Source: Verrucomicrobiota bacterium (GTDB taxonomy: Bacteria; Verrucomicrobiota; Verrucomicrobiia; Limisphaerales; JACRJZ01). From it: 64,000 nucleotides of DNA. Position 1 is the first letter of the stretch, and each line of letters begins with the position of its first letter. The DNA is taken from contig JACRJZ010000042.1 in the NCBI GenBank assembly GCA_016219875.1, forward strand, positions 1 to 64,000, given 5' to 3'. Position numbers and translations under genes: made by a program. Below, one piece after another: positions 54,301 to 62,503 of this stretch. The notes beneath the pieces were generated by a model, which saw nothing but the letters and a program-made list of their open reading frames with translations, ran no database searches and was not told the origin of the DNA.

Positions 54301-57300
54301 CCGGCGATGCCGTACTGGTTATAGGTCCTCGGCACCTCGTTGCCGTAGTCCATGGTCAGGATGGGATTGCCGACCCGGTTGTCCAGCCGCACTTCCACCG
54401 CTCGGGAGCCGGCGGGGATGGTGAACTGGTAGGCCTTGATCTCCCCGCATTCCAGCGTGTTGGCGCGGGTCAGGTCCGAGGCGCCCAGCGGGCCGAGATT
54501 GGTGGGATTGAAGACGCCCACGCTGGTGAGGGTGAAAGCGCTGGCGTTGGTTCCTGGCCCGTAATCGCTCGGATTCATGCCCTCGCTCCACACCGCGAAG
54601 TAGAAGGTGCCGGCGGGGATGCTGGTCTGGCCGGCCTCGGGCAGCCACAGGAGGTGATCGTTGCCGGGCTGTTTCACCGGGAAGCCGCCCCACAAGAAGT
54701 TGCCGGAGGGAGCCGAGTTCGGCAGCCCGTCTTTGCGGAGCACGAAGTAGCTGTCCCCCACGTCAGCGGCCAGCCGGATCTTCCAACTGGGCGTGTTGCT
54801 CGGCACGACCACGCGGTAATAAGCCGCCTCGCTCGCGGGCAGGGCCGGGGTCGAAACCGTGCCGCCGGCAAAGGAAATTTCTCCCACCGGAATGCTCAGG
54901 CCCGTTCCGATGCCGCGGCTGACCAGTGTGTAACTGCACGGCGTGGCGTTGGGGCTGGCGTCCTTCACGCCGATGTAGTAGGTGCCGGGTTCGAGTGGAT
55001 TGCCCATGCTGGCGACCATCCTGGTGGCCATCTGGTAGCCGGGCATCCACTTGTAGCCGCTGGGCCAGGTGGCGGAAACGCCGGGGTTCCACGGATAGGT
55101 GGTGTCCAAGTAATCCGGCAGCGTATCCCGCTGCACCACGAAGCGGGGGGTGCCGAGGGTGATGTTGGTCAGGCGCAAATCCCAGCCCAGGGCGTCGGCA
55201 GGGACTTGCACCAGGAAGAACCGCCAGTCGCCGGACGCCTGGTCGGTCACGGAAATCGCGCCGCCGTCGAAGGCCAAGGATTCGGTGCCCGAGGCGTGGA
55301 GGCGGATGGTGTAGCTGGCGTCCGGGTAAGTGGGGCCAGCCGTGGCCGTGGCCTTGATCATCAGGGTGTAAACACCCGTCGGTGGGTTGGCGATGGTGAT
55401 CAAGCTGTCGTCTGCCCACTGGTAAGCTCGTCCTCCGAGCACACCATAGCTGCCGGTCCAGTAGTCGCTCGGAGAGGCCAATTGTCCGTCGGCGCGCAAG
55501 GCCATCATAGGTGCGCCGGTGCGGTCCTCCAATCGCACCTCCAGACTGAGCGTGCCCGAGGGCACCGTGAATTGGAACGCCTTGCACTCCGCGCCCGCCT
55601 GGCCATTGCTGTGAACCAAGTCCGTGGTGCCGGAAGGATCGACCGTGCCGAGGCCGATGATGCCCAGCGGGCCGAGACTGAGCAGCGTGAAACTGCTGGC
55701 GTTGGTGCCGATGCGGCCGCCGTCCTGCGAGTCTTCTCCCTGGCTGGCCACCGCCACGTAATAGGGGCCGGCCACGAGGTTGCTGTCGGCAGAGGTGGAC
55801 ATGAGCAGCAGGGTTTCGTCGCCCGTCTTGTGGACGCTGACGCCGCCGAAATCCAGATTGCCGCTCGCGTCGCTGGCGGGCAAACCGCCGCGGCGGATGA
55901 CGAACGTGGTGTCGCCCACGCTGTTGGTCAGCTTCAGCCTCCAACTCGGCGTATTCGCCGGCACGTCCACGCGATAACAAGCCCAGTCGCGCGCGGCGAG
56001 TCCGTTGCTGGAAACCGCCCCGCCAGCAAAAGCCAGATTCTGGATGCCGATGGCGTAATTCGTGCCGATGCCGCGGCTGACCAAGGTGTAGCTGATCGGA
56101 TTGAGGTCGTAGGGATTGTCGTCGCCCCGTACGCCCACGTAGTAGGTGCCGGGTTCAAGCGGGTTGCCCATTCCCGCCGTCAAGATGCGTCGATGCTCGT
56201 AACGTGTCCCGGTGGGATCGAAGGTGCAGCCGGTCCAATCGGTGTTGGGTGTCCACTGATAGCCGCTGGGCCAACTCGTGTTGACCGCAGCTCCCCAGCC
56301 CCAGGTTCCGCCCAGGCTGGTGGGCAGCAGGTCGCGGCACACCGCCATCGCGGGACTGCCGCTGGTGACATCGACCAACCGCAGATCCCAACCAAACGCA
56401 TTGCTGGGCACGGTGACGCGGAAGTATTGCCAGGTGTCGGCGTTCTGGTTGGTGAAGCTCGCCGAGCCGCCCTCGAAGGCCAGCGATGGTGTCAGGCGGG
56501 CGTGGACGCGGATGCGGTAACTGGCGTTGGTGTAGGTGCCGTTGACGTGGCTGGCTTGCACGACCAGCGTGTAAACCCCGTTGGTGGGGTTGACGACGGT
56601 CATCAGATCGGACGCAGAATAGGCCGCGCTCTGCCCACCCTCGCGTCCATAGCCGCTGAAAAGTGGATCGGCGAAACCAATCTGGGCGCCGACGCGCAAA
56701 GCCATGACCGGGTTGCCGACGCGGTTTTCCAAACTGACTTCAAAGGCCAGCGTGCCCGGCGGGACCATGAACTGAAAGGCTTTGATCTCGCCGCCTTCCT
56801 GGCCATTCGTGCGGACGAGATCCGTGGCCCCGCTCGCATCCAGCACCCCGAGGTTGGTGAAGGCCAGCGCGCCAAAGCTGGTGAGTGTGAAGTTGCACGT
56901 GTTCGTGCCGACGCACCCGCCGTTGATGGGGTCATTGCCTTCGCCGACCACGGTCAGGTAATAGGTTCCAGCGGTGAGGTTGGTCTGGCCGTAATCTGGC
57001 AACAACAGGTAATGCTCGTCGCCGTCCTTCTGCATTCGAGCGCCCGTGCCGCCCACGCCCGGCAACAATTCCTTGCGCGCGAACAGCAGCACTTCGCCGG
57101 CGTTGGTGCTGAGTTTGACTTTCCAACTGGGCGCGTTGTCCGGCACGGCCATGCGGAAATAAGCGGCTTCGCGCGGCGGCAGGCCGTTGCTGGAGATCAC
57201 GCCGCCGGTGAAGGCCAGGTCTCTGACCAGAATGGTCTGGCCCGGGCCGATGCTGCGGAGTTGGAGCGTGTAGCTCATCGGATCGTCATTGCCGTAGCCG

Positions 57301-59756
57301 TTGAGCACGCCGACGTAATACGTGCCCGGCTCCAGCGGATTGCCCATCGTGAGTTGCAGGACGCGGCCGTCTTCGTTGGTCTGGCCGCTGGGATCGTAAG
57401 CCCGCCCCGTGAGGTCGCCGCCCGCGGCCAGTTGGTAGCCGCTGGGCCAGGTGGTGCCCTGCCACCAGTACCAGCCCGAGGAGTAGAGGTCGGAGGGCAA
57501 CTGGTCACGCCGCATGACCAGTTGCGGGCGCCCGCTGGTGACGTTGACCAGCCGCATGTCCCAGCCGAGCGCGCCCGCTGGTACGTCCACGCGGAAATAC
57601 TGCCAGCGGCCGAGGGGTTGGTTGGTGACACTGACCGAAGTGTTGCCGCCAACTGTACTGAGCGACGCGCCGCCCAACTGCTGCCCGGTGAACACGAAGT
57701 TTCCCAGCGCCGAAGTGGGCGAGTAGATGCCGAGGTACCAAATGTCCGCCTGGTGTCCAGGCCGCTGGAGAAAGCCGTCCGGGCCGGAGTAATCGACGTA
57801 ACCCTGGCCGCCCACGTAGCCGTTGTCGCGGGAATTCCACCGCGCCGGCACGGCACTGCGGCGCAGGGCAATCTCGGTTCCCGGAGGCTGGTTCTGGAGG
57901 AACAAGTCCCAGCCGAGCGTGCCCGCCTGCTGGTCGGTATTGGCCACGCGATAGAACCGCCAGCCCACGCGGCTCGGCGCGTCGTTGGTGATGCGGAAGA
58001 GGTAATCCACGTCTGTGATCACCGGTCCGCCGTTGGTGAGCGTGCCGGAGTACGGCGCGGTGCCATAGACCGTGATGTAGAAAGTGCCATCGCTCAAGCC
58101 GGGCGGGACCATCGTAACGCTGTCCGCGTCGCTGGTTGAAGCCACGTCCGAGAAAGCATCGCTGTAGAACTCATTGGCCAGGGCACCGCGGCGCACGGCA
58201 AGGTCGGCATTGCCGGAGGTTGGGGTGACGTTGACCTGCCACGCGATCTGGTCCACCGGCACCTGCACGCGGAAGGTTCGGTACGGGAAACTTCCAGCCG
58301 AAACGCTGAAGCTGGTCGAGGCCCCGAAGGCCAGGTCCGTGACTGCCTGCTGTCGTGAATCGAGCGTGAAGTTCAGTCCCGGATCGCCCACCACCCCGAT
58401 GAAATACGAGTCGCCAATGTTCAGGTAAGGCGGCACCAGCAACATCTGTCCTGGCTGTGCCCAGTCGTACGAACCCCAGGGCTGGGGATGCGGCGCGGTG
58501 GTTTGCTTGACGAGCAGTTCATTGTTCAGCCCGTTCAGACTGAGCCGCCAGCCCAGCGTGCTGGGAGAAATGGTCGTCTTGAAGAAGTGCATTCCCTCCG
58601 CGCCCATCGTTGCGGTGGCTCCGCTGCTGGCATCCGGGGCGAGATCGGGGAGTGGCTGCACGTAGGCCTCGCCGCTGACGAGGTTCCACTGCGCGCCCGG
58701 CGTGGCGTGGATGAGGAGATACCAATCATGGTCCGCCGCGAACTGGCCGGCGAACTGCGACAGCACGAAGCCATCCGAGCCGACGCGTGTCGAAACGTAG
58801 TCGGCGTCGTTCATCGAGGGGAAACCGGCGTGGGTCAGGTAGGCGTCCGCTTCGCCGCTCTGCACGTTGAGCGCCGTGCGCCAGAGGCCGTTGACGGTGT
58901 CGAGTGTGGTGAGGTGGAAATAATAGTCGCCACCGGTGGGGCTGGTGTTGGTGAAAACTTCCGTGCCGAGATGGGTCGTGCCGGGATCCCAGGTGAGTTC
59001 GGTCATGTAACCGATCTCCGCCGAGAGCGTGTAGCTGACGCTGGTCGTCGCGGCGGACGGCAGGCGAACGCCGATGAAATACGTGCCCGCCGTGGCTTCC
59101 GTCTCGGTGAAGACGATCGTGTCGATGCCCTGGCCCGTGCTGGCCTTGCCGTGGTACGACTCATCCGGCAACGCCCCGCGCCGGACGTAGAGGTCCGGAT
59201 TGTTCGCACTGGGACTGCTGAGCACCAAGCGCCAGCCGGCGGGCAGGTTGGTGGGCATGTCCACCTGGAAATATTGCCAAGACCCTTCAGCGCTGCCGCT
59301 GGGGAAGGCGCCCGGTGTGGAAAACGCCAGCGGCTTGAGCGCCGGGTACGCGGCTGAGCGCAAATTGGTCCGGTTGGTGGTGAGAGCCACAGCGAACGCA
59401 TCCTCAGCCGACTCGGCCGGCGTGACGACCCGCAGACCGTAATTCGTCGCTTTGAACTCTGGCAGTTGCAGGTTGATTTGATTGTTGGTCCGATCGAGTC
59501 GGGAGGCAAAATCATAATCCGTGTCGCTGGGCAGCCCCCCCCTCTTCAGTAGCAGGTAGGACCATTCGGACGCGTCATTGGAGACGACGAGTGAGAGGTT
59601 GGTCGTGCCGGCCCCAAGGGTGAACGTGAAGTCCGTGGCCTGTCCCGGCTGGTTGGTGCCGACAAAAGTTTGGGCGAGCAAGGTGGAGGTGAAAGCGAAA
59701 GCCAGGGACAGGGGGAGGAAGACTTCCGCGCGAAGACACAAGGCGGGCGTTCTCAT
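51384..59756 (-). CDS. Giant secreted protein D: about 17 pre-peptidase C-terminal-like units, LamG and shared C-terminal tail
   Basis: 2,790 aa from the ATG at 59756. The signal peptide (MRTPALCLRAEVFLPLSLAF, to ...LLAQ) and a strong promoter 32-60 bp upstream support this start. The frame stays open beyond it, but only across the divergent oxidoreductase gene. Most of the protein is repeats of a ~130-aa beta-sandwich like bacterial pre-peptidase C-terminal (PPC) domains, with the recurring core W-x-L-x-L...G-x-P...RRDxLP. From ~57.6 to 54.2 kb they form a triple unit repeated three times. Then come a calcium-binding-type segment (DEDNDGLPDIWENLYFGNTW), a ~70-aa repeat domain (LTATPGSNTLFTGWSGDAS), a LamG domain (~52240-51620) and the shared tail ending NWRFYRVISP. 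No catalytic domain was found, so a surface-binding or matrix role is likely. Confidence 0.9.
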   Translation of the reverse strand: MRTPALCLRAEVFLPLSLAFAFTSTLLAQTFVGTNQPGQATDFTFTLGAGTTNLSLVVSNDASEWSYLLLKRGGLPSDTDYDFASRLDRTNNQINLQLPEFKATNYGLRVVTPAESAEDAFAVALTTNRTNLRSAAYPALKPLAFSTPGAFPSGSAEGSWQYFQVDMPTNLPAGWRLVLSSPSANNPDLYVRRGALPDESYHGKASTGQGIDTIVFTETEATAGTYFIGVRLPSAATTSVSYTLSAEIGYMTELTWDPGTTHLGTEVFTNTSPTGGDYYFHLTTLDTVNGLWRTALNVQSGEADAYLTHAGFPSMNDADYVSTRVGSDGFVLSQFAGQFAADHDWYLLIHATPGAQWNLVSGEAYVQPLPDLAPDASSGATATMGAEGMHFFKTTISPSTLGWRLSLNGLNNELLVKQTTAPHPQPWGSYDWAQPGQMLLVPPYLNIGDSYFIGVVGDPGLNFTLDSRQQAVTDLAFGASTSFSVSAGSFPYRTFRVQVPVDQIAWQVNVTPTSGNADLAVRRGALANEFYSDAFSDVASTSDADSVTMVPPGLSDGTFYITVYGTAPYSGTLTNGGPVITDVDYLFRITNDAPSRVGWRFYRVANTDQQAGTLGWDLFLQNQPPGTEIALRRSAVPARWNSRDNGYVGGQGYVDYSGPDGFLQRPGHQADIWYLGIYSPTSALGNFVFTGQQLGGASLSTVGGNTSVSVTNQPLGRWQYFRVDVPAGALGWDMRLVNVTSGRPQLVMRRDQLPSDLYSSGWYWWQGTTWPSGYQLAAGGDLTGRAYDPSGQTNEDGRVLQLTMGNPLEPGTYYVGVLNGYGNDDPMSYTLQLRSIGPGQTILVRDLAFTGGVISSNGLPPREAAYFRMAVPDNAPSWKVKLSTNAGEVLLFARKELLPGVGGTGARMQKDGDEHYLLLPDYGQTNLTAGTYYLTVVGEGNDPINGGCVGTNTCNFTLTSFGALAFTNLGVLDASGATDLVRTNGQEGGEIKAFQFMVPPGTLAFEVSLENRVGNPVMALRVGAQIGFADPLFSGYGREGGQSAAYSASDLMTVVNPTNGVYTLVVQASHVNGTYTNASYRIRVHARLTPSLAFEGGSASFTNQNADTWQYFRVTVPSNAFGWDLRLVDVTSGSPAMAVCRDLLPTSLGGTWGWGAAVNTSWPSGYQWTPNTDWTGCTFDPTGTRYEHRRILTAGMGNPLEPGTYYVGVRGDDNPYDLNPISYTLVSRGIGTNYAIGIQNLAFAGGAVSSNGLAARDWACYRVDVPANTPSWRLKLTNSVGDTTFVIRRGGLPASDASGNLDFGGVSVHKTGDETLLLMSTSADSNLVAGPYYVAVASQGEDSQDGGRIGTNASSFTLLSLGPLGIIGLGTVDPSGTTDLVHSNGQAGAECKAFQFTVPSGTLSLEVRLEDRTGAPMMALRADGQLASPSDYWTGSYGVLGGRAYQWADDSLITIANPPTGVYTLMIKATATAGPTYPDASYTIRLHASGTESLAFDGGAISVTDQASGDWRFFLVQVPADALGWDLRLTNITLGTPRFVVQRDTLPDYLDTTYPWNPGVSATWPSGYKWMPGYQMATRMVASMGNPLEPGTYYIGVKDASPNATPCSYTLVSRGIGTGLSIPVGEISFAGGTVSTPALPASEAAYYRVVVPSNTPSWKIRLAADVGDSYFVLRKDGLPNSAPSGNFLWGGFPVKQPGNDHLLWLPEAGQTSIPAGTFYFAVWSEGMNPSDYGPGTNASAFTLTSVGVFNPTNLGPLGASDLTRANTLECGEIKAYQFTIPAGSRAVEVRLDNRVGNPILTMDYGNEVPRTYNQYGIAGGGGYNWYEERLITLPNARPTNYTIAVQAQLQSGVGYVGASYTLVVHPLPVPELNFAANLNTNGLSNVATGSLADNQRAFYKVVVPAANNGAPVLGWKLLLAPTFGAPQMRVAKDKLPQDDVGGSTVFVPDEAIIVPDYLTPGTWYVEVKGVGGSAYTLTSTELTLKRLAWTMPVVGQPVTTPGLPPSGPLFGDTGVGTNGVALPGDQGTDLGEGDLDYYAVIVPSNNVGLIRTRLDAISGNPNLYLRVGLAPTVTYNSGVWPYWVYDRFLNGTAGSEYGNWVSMNGRYEAFLPPGIWYLAVHAAGGSNVRYRLRVSTGDIQDLALNGGSFANQTLTAGDWRYYRVQMPSNAPLNWNVTFSQDIGDVMMHVRDTTPPGFGQTPGYGSYDWEQDAKNHGPYLDFDSPGTHTFSTPPLRPGAIYYLGFRAVSDATFSVSSTTSGGTIDVTNALAFYGGTWTNELPAYGAVKFRIDVPADATRWRHAPIAAASVYQYLSQGTLPTPSAAHWAYGNAAPNTGLNQSLVTPNNWPWLPGYSYYLLVTNTSATPQPFAIRMDGRNAATEDEDNDGLPDIWENLYFGNTWQYDGTHDPDSDLVTNAAEFAENTIPTNNVSFRPRLTTVVNGLGNLVRSLYLSNYVYGSTITLTATPGSNTLFTGWSGDASGTNNPLSLLLDGHKRVQANFETTNCQPVPAGLLAWWKAEGNARDAWGNYDGFLRNGATCALGIGGQAFSLGGNKYVEVPDSPTWAFGTNEFTIELWANFNSGGNSQAFVASDTGPGYADKWIFWLNGGVLRFHINGSSDNVNIGDAPFSPEAGRWYHVALTRSGETYTFFIDGTPVSTNTTTAVVPDANAPLTIGQAEGQFFFNGLLDEVSIYSRALSAQEVQDIFMVRNAGKCAPFDGLALFGPQHLDDGMFRFTILGHPNRTNTIQASTTLTNWTTLTNLLNSNGALQFTNQQAPDFNWRFYRVISP
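54170..57600 (-). repeat. Higher-order repeat of three PPC-like units, three copies, in giant D
   Basis: Units of type GWDLRL, SWKxKL and xEVRLxxR occur in that order three times. The first units lie near 57560, 56390 and 55185, giving a period of ~1.2 kb. Linking text such as GNPLEPGTYYVGV recurs in each copy. Confidence 0.75.
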
Positions 59757-59787
59757 AGAGTTTTTGATGTGGCTGACTGTGGGGCCG

Positions 59788-59816
59788 TTTATAGAGGCCC
59801 GGCTGGCGGGCTGCAA
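59788..59816 (-). promoter_or_regulatory. Promoter of giant D with palindromic spacer
   Basis: Minus-strand TTGCAG (59816-59811), 17-nt spacer, TATAAA (59793-59788); start ~24 nt before the ATG. The spacer holds GCCCG-CCAGC-CGGGC, an inverted repeat that could be an operator. This is the best promoter match in the window. Confidence 0.6.
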
Positions 59817-59903
59817 GAGCCAAAAGCAACCCATCGCAACCAGACCTTGCGGGCCGTTTTCCGAATACCGGCTTGCCTGCTTCAGTCCAATCCCGGCAAA
59901 ACC

Positions 59904-61277
59904 ATGAAACACCACATCTCTCGACGCGAATTCATCAAAGGCAACCTCGCTGCGGCGCTGGCAGCTTCGGCATTCCCCGTCATCATCCCCTCTTCCGCGC
60001 TGGGGGCCGGCGGCCAGGTCGCCCCCAGCAACCGCATCGTCATCGGCGCCATCGGCGTGGGGCCGCAAGGCCGCGGGGTGATGGGCAACTTCCTCGCGCA
60101 ATCCGAGGCCCAGGTGGTGGCGTTGTGCGATCCGCTGAAGCGGAACCTCGACGCCGCGGTCAACCAGGTCAACGGCCACTACAAGAACCAGGATGTAAAG
60201 ACCTACGCCGGCTTCCGCGAACTGCTCGCACGAAACGACATCGACGCGGTCTTGATCGCGACCCCGGATCACTGGCACGTGCCGGTCGCCCTCGCGGCGG
60301 CCAAGGCGAACAAGGACATGTACGTCGAGAAGCCGCTGGGGCTGTCCGTGGAGGAAGACCGGCTTTTGCGCCAGGCCTGCCAGAAGAACCGACGCCTTTT
60401 CCAGTTTGGCACCCAGCAACGCAGCGACGCGAAATTCCGCAAAGCTTGCGAACTGGTCCGCAATGGCCGCATCGGCACGCTCAAGCAAATCGGCGTCTGG
60501 TGCTCCGCCAGCCGGCCCGGCGGTCCAACTGATCCCATCGCGCCGCCGGACGAATTGAACTACGACCTCTGGCTCGGCCCGGCTCCCCAGACGCCCTACA
60601 CGGAGGGCAAGGCCTTCGACACGCCCAAGAGTTGGAAGACCTGGTGGTTCAACTACGATTACGCCTTGGGCTTCATCGCCGGCTGGGGCGTCCATCCGCT
60701 CGACATCGCGCTCTGGGGGCACCCGGAGATGATGACCCAGCCGATGGAGATCGAAGGCCGGGCGGTCATCCCGAAGACCGGCGCGTGCAACACCTCCACG
60801 TCCTGGCTGGTGAACTTCACGTTCGGCACCGGCGTCCGTCTCGAATACCGCGGCACCAACAATGGCGGCGAAGCCAATGAGTTCAACAACCTGAGTCACT
60901 GGAAAGGCCGCTTCGCCGAATTGCGCGATCACGGCACGGCCTTCGAGGGGACGGACGGTTGGGTGGTGGTGGACCGCGCCAAAATCTGGAGTTCGCCGGA
61001 AGCGCTGGTGGAAGAAAAGTTCGACGACCTCAAACTGAAGCTGCCCCGGAGTTCCAACCACGCCCGCAACTTGCTCGAAAGCATCAAGACCAGGAAGCCC
61101 GCCATCTGCCCCATCGAGGAAGCCGTCCAAGCCGACGTGCTCTGCCACGTGAGCGACATCGCCACCCGCGTGGACCGCAAACTCAAGTTCGATCCCGTGA
61201 AAGAAAAGTTCCTCGACGACGCGGACGCCAACCGCAAGCTGGCGCTGCGCCCCATGCGCGGGGCGTGGAAGTTCTGA
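59904..61277 (+). CDS. Tat-exported Gfo/Idh/MocA-family oxidoreductase
   Basis: 457 aa. The twin-arginine motif SRREFIKGN (residues 5-13) and following hydrophobic stretch indicate Tat export in folded form, probably with NAD(P) already bound. The Rossmann fold starts at RIVIGAIGVGPQGRGVM. EKPLGLSVEEDRLLRQAC carries the family's conserved EKP, and GWGVHPLDIALWG the usual C-terminal domain motif. These enzymes oxidise or reduce sugars and cyclitols; the substrate cannot be assigned. Such Tat-borne members are common in Verrucomicrobia and Planctomycetes, often near DUF1080 proteins as here. The ATG at 59904 directly precedes the Tat signal. The gene is divergent from giant D across 147 bp. Confidence 0.93.
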   Translation: MKHHISRREFIKGNLAAALAASAFPVIIPSSALGAGGQVAPSNRIVIGAIGVGPQGRGVMGNFLAQSEAQVVALCDPLKRNLDAAVNQVNGHYKNQDVKTYAGFRELLARNDIDAVLIATPDHWHVPVALAAAKANKDMYVEKPLGLSVEEDRLLRQACQKNRRLFQFGTQQRSDAKFRKACELVRNGRIGTLKQIGVWCSASRPGGPTDPIAPPDELNYDLWLGPAPQTPYTEGKAFDTPKSWKTWWFNYDYALGFIAGWGVHPLDIALWGHPEMMTQPMEIEGRAVIPKTGACNTSTSWLVNFTFGTGVRLEYRGTNNGGEANEFNNLSHWKGRFAELRDHGTAFEGTDGWVVVDRAKIWSSPEALVEEKFDDLKLKLPRSSNHARNLLESIKTRKPAICPIEEAVQADVLCHVSDIATRVDRKLKFDPVKEKFLDDADANRKLALRPMRGAWKF

Positions 61278-61314
61278 AACGGGTTGCACCGGGTGCCTCT
61301 GGACACTCAGGGCT

Positions 61315-61420
61315 GATTCGAGAAAGCGTAGCAGCCGACGTGAGGAGGCTCTGTTTTGATTTCGGATTTGAAAACAGAGCCTCCTCACGTCGGCTGCTAC
61401 GATCCAGGGATTCTCGAATC
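61315..61420. repeat. REP-like inverted-repeat element, copy 3
   Basis: Perfect 30-nt inner arms (61328-61357 and 61371-61400) around a 13-nt loop with two heptamer-like units (gatttcg, gattt). Perfect 10-nt outer arms gattcgagaa (61315-61324) and ttctcgaatc (61411-61420) enclose it. It shares the gtagcagccgacgtgaggag arm with copies 1 and 2. It lies between the oxidoreductase and glycosyltransferase genes. Confidence 0.88.
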
Positions 61421-61501
61421 CACCAGTGTCTTGACACTGGCACTCTCCACAACACCCTTGAAATGCCGGTCCCCAGCCGGGAGGATGGGCGCGCTGGTCC
61501 G

Positions 61502-62479
61502 ATGAAGCGTTTCCTCATTATCAAGCCATCGTCGCTCGGGGACATCGTCCACGGGCTGCTGGTGGCGCAGTCGATCCGCGAGCAGTTGCCGGGCTGCCAC
61601 ATCACCTGGATCGCGCGCGAGGTCTTCGCGCCCTTCGTGGAAGGCTGCTCGGCCGTGGACCGGGTGATCGTGTTTCCGCGCGCCGCCTGGCTCTCCGGCC
61701 TGAAGCGCTTCGTGACGGAGTTGCGCGCCGACGAATACGATTGCGTGCTGGACATGCAGGGACTCGCCCGCTCGGGTCTGATGACGTTGCTGGCCAACGC
61801 CAGCGTGAAGGTGGGCCGCTCGGACGCGCGCGAGTTCGCCGGCTGGGCTTGCACGCGCCACGCGCCGCTGCCTCCGGCGGGCAAGTTGGCGCACGCCGTG
61901 GACGTGCTCCTGCAATTCCTGCCGCTGATCGGGCTGGAGGCCAGACTTGACGGACTGATTCGTCTGCAAAGCGAACCGCTGCCGCCGCCCCATCAAGGTC
62001 TGTTCGCCGAACGCCCCATGGTGTTGCTGCCCCACAGCCGAGTCGCCGCCAAGAACTGGCCCGGCTTCACTGAACTCACACAACTGTTGCTCCAGTCACC
62101 GGAAGGCCCGCCAGTGGTCTGGAGCAGCCAACGACCGTGTTCGGCTCCACCAAGCCTCGCGGCGCACCCGCGCTTCCACAATCTCACCGGGAGGACGACC
62201 CTCCGTCAGATGGTGGGCTTGGTCCAAGCCGCGCGGCTCATCGTGGTGAACGACAGCGGCCCAATGCACATCGCCGCGGCCGTCGGCACGCCGTTGGTCG
62301 CGTGCTTTGGACCGACGACGCCGGAGCTTTACGGCCCGTACCCGCTTGATCGGCCCACGCATCAGGTGTTGCGCGCGCCCGCAGGGGACCTCGCACGATT
62401 GGAGGCTGGCCGGGTCTTGGAGGCCGTGCGGCGGCTCCTCGGTGCGGAAGCGGCGGCCAGCCCTGCGCCTCTCTGTTGA
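61502..62479 (+). CDS. Glycosyltransferase family 9 (heptosyltransferase-like)
   Basis: 325 aa. The N-terminal MKRFLIIKPSSLGDIVHGLL and C-terminal VVNDSGPMHIAAAVGTPLVA, then CFGPTTPELYGPY, are hallmarks of ADP-heptose:LPS heptosyltransferases and relatives. It should transfer a sugar from an ADP-activated donor to the lipopolysaccharide core on the cytoplasmic face of the inner membrane. Acceptor position is unknown. The ATG at 61502 is used because the Rossmann strand follows at once. A GGGAGG motif lies 17 nt upstream, rather far for a Shine-Dalgarno. It is same-strand but 224 bp from the oxidoreductase gene, with a hairpin element between, so it is probably a separate unit. Confidence 0.9.
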   Translation: MKRFLIIKPSSLGDIVHGLLVAQSIREQLPGCHITWIAREVFAPFVEGCSAVDRVIVFPRAAWLSGLKRFVTELRADEYDCVLDMQGLARSGLMTLLANASVKVGRSDAREFAGWACTRHAPLPPAGKLAHAVDVLLQFLPLIGLEARLDGLIRLQSEPLPPPHQGLFAERPMVLLPHSRVAAKNWPGFTELTQLLLQSPEGPPVVWSSQRPCSAPPSLAAHPRFHNLTGRTTLRQMVGLVQAARLIVVNDSGPMHIAAAVGTPLVACFGPTTPELYGPYPLDRPTHQVLRAPAGDLARLEAGRVLEAVRRLLGAEAAASPAPLC

Positions 62480-62503
62480 TGCAGGAACCAGAACGACGCG
62501 CGA

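Noticed and set aside
52782..58139. Very long open frame on the + strand opposite giant D
   Set aside because: It is a mirror of the GC-rich coding strand: Arg/Gly/Ala/Val/His-rich, with no recognisable domain or signal peptide. The minus strand encodes clear repeated domains over the whole length.
59757..61388. 5' extension of giant D across the divergent oxidoreductase gene
   Set aside because: A signal peptide starts at 59756 and a good promoter lies just upstream. The extension is antisense to a conserved Gfo/Idh/MocA enzyme.
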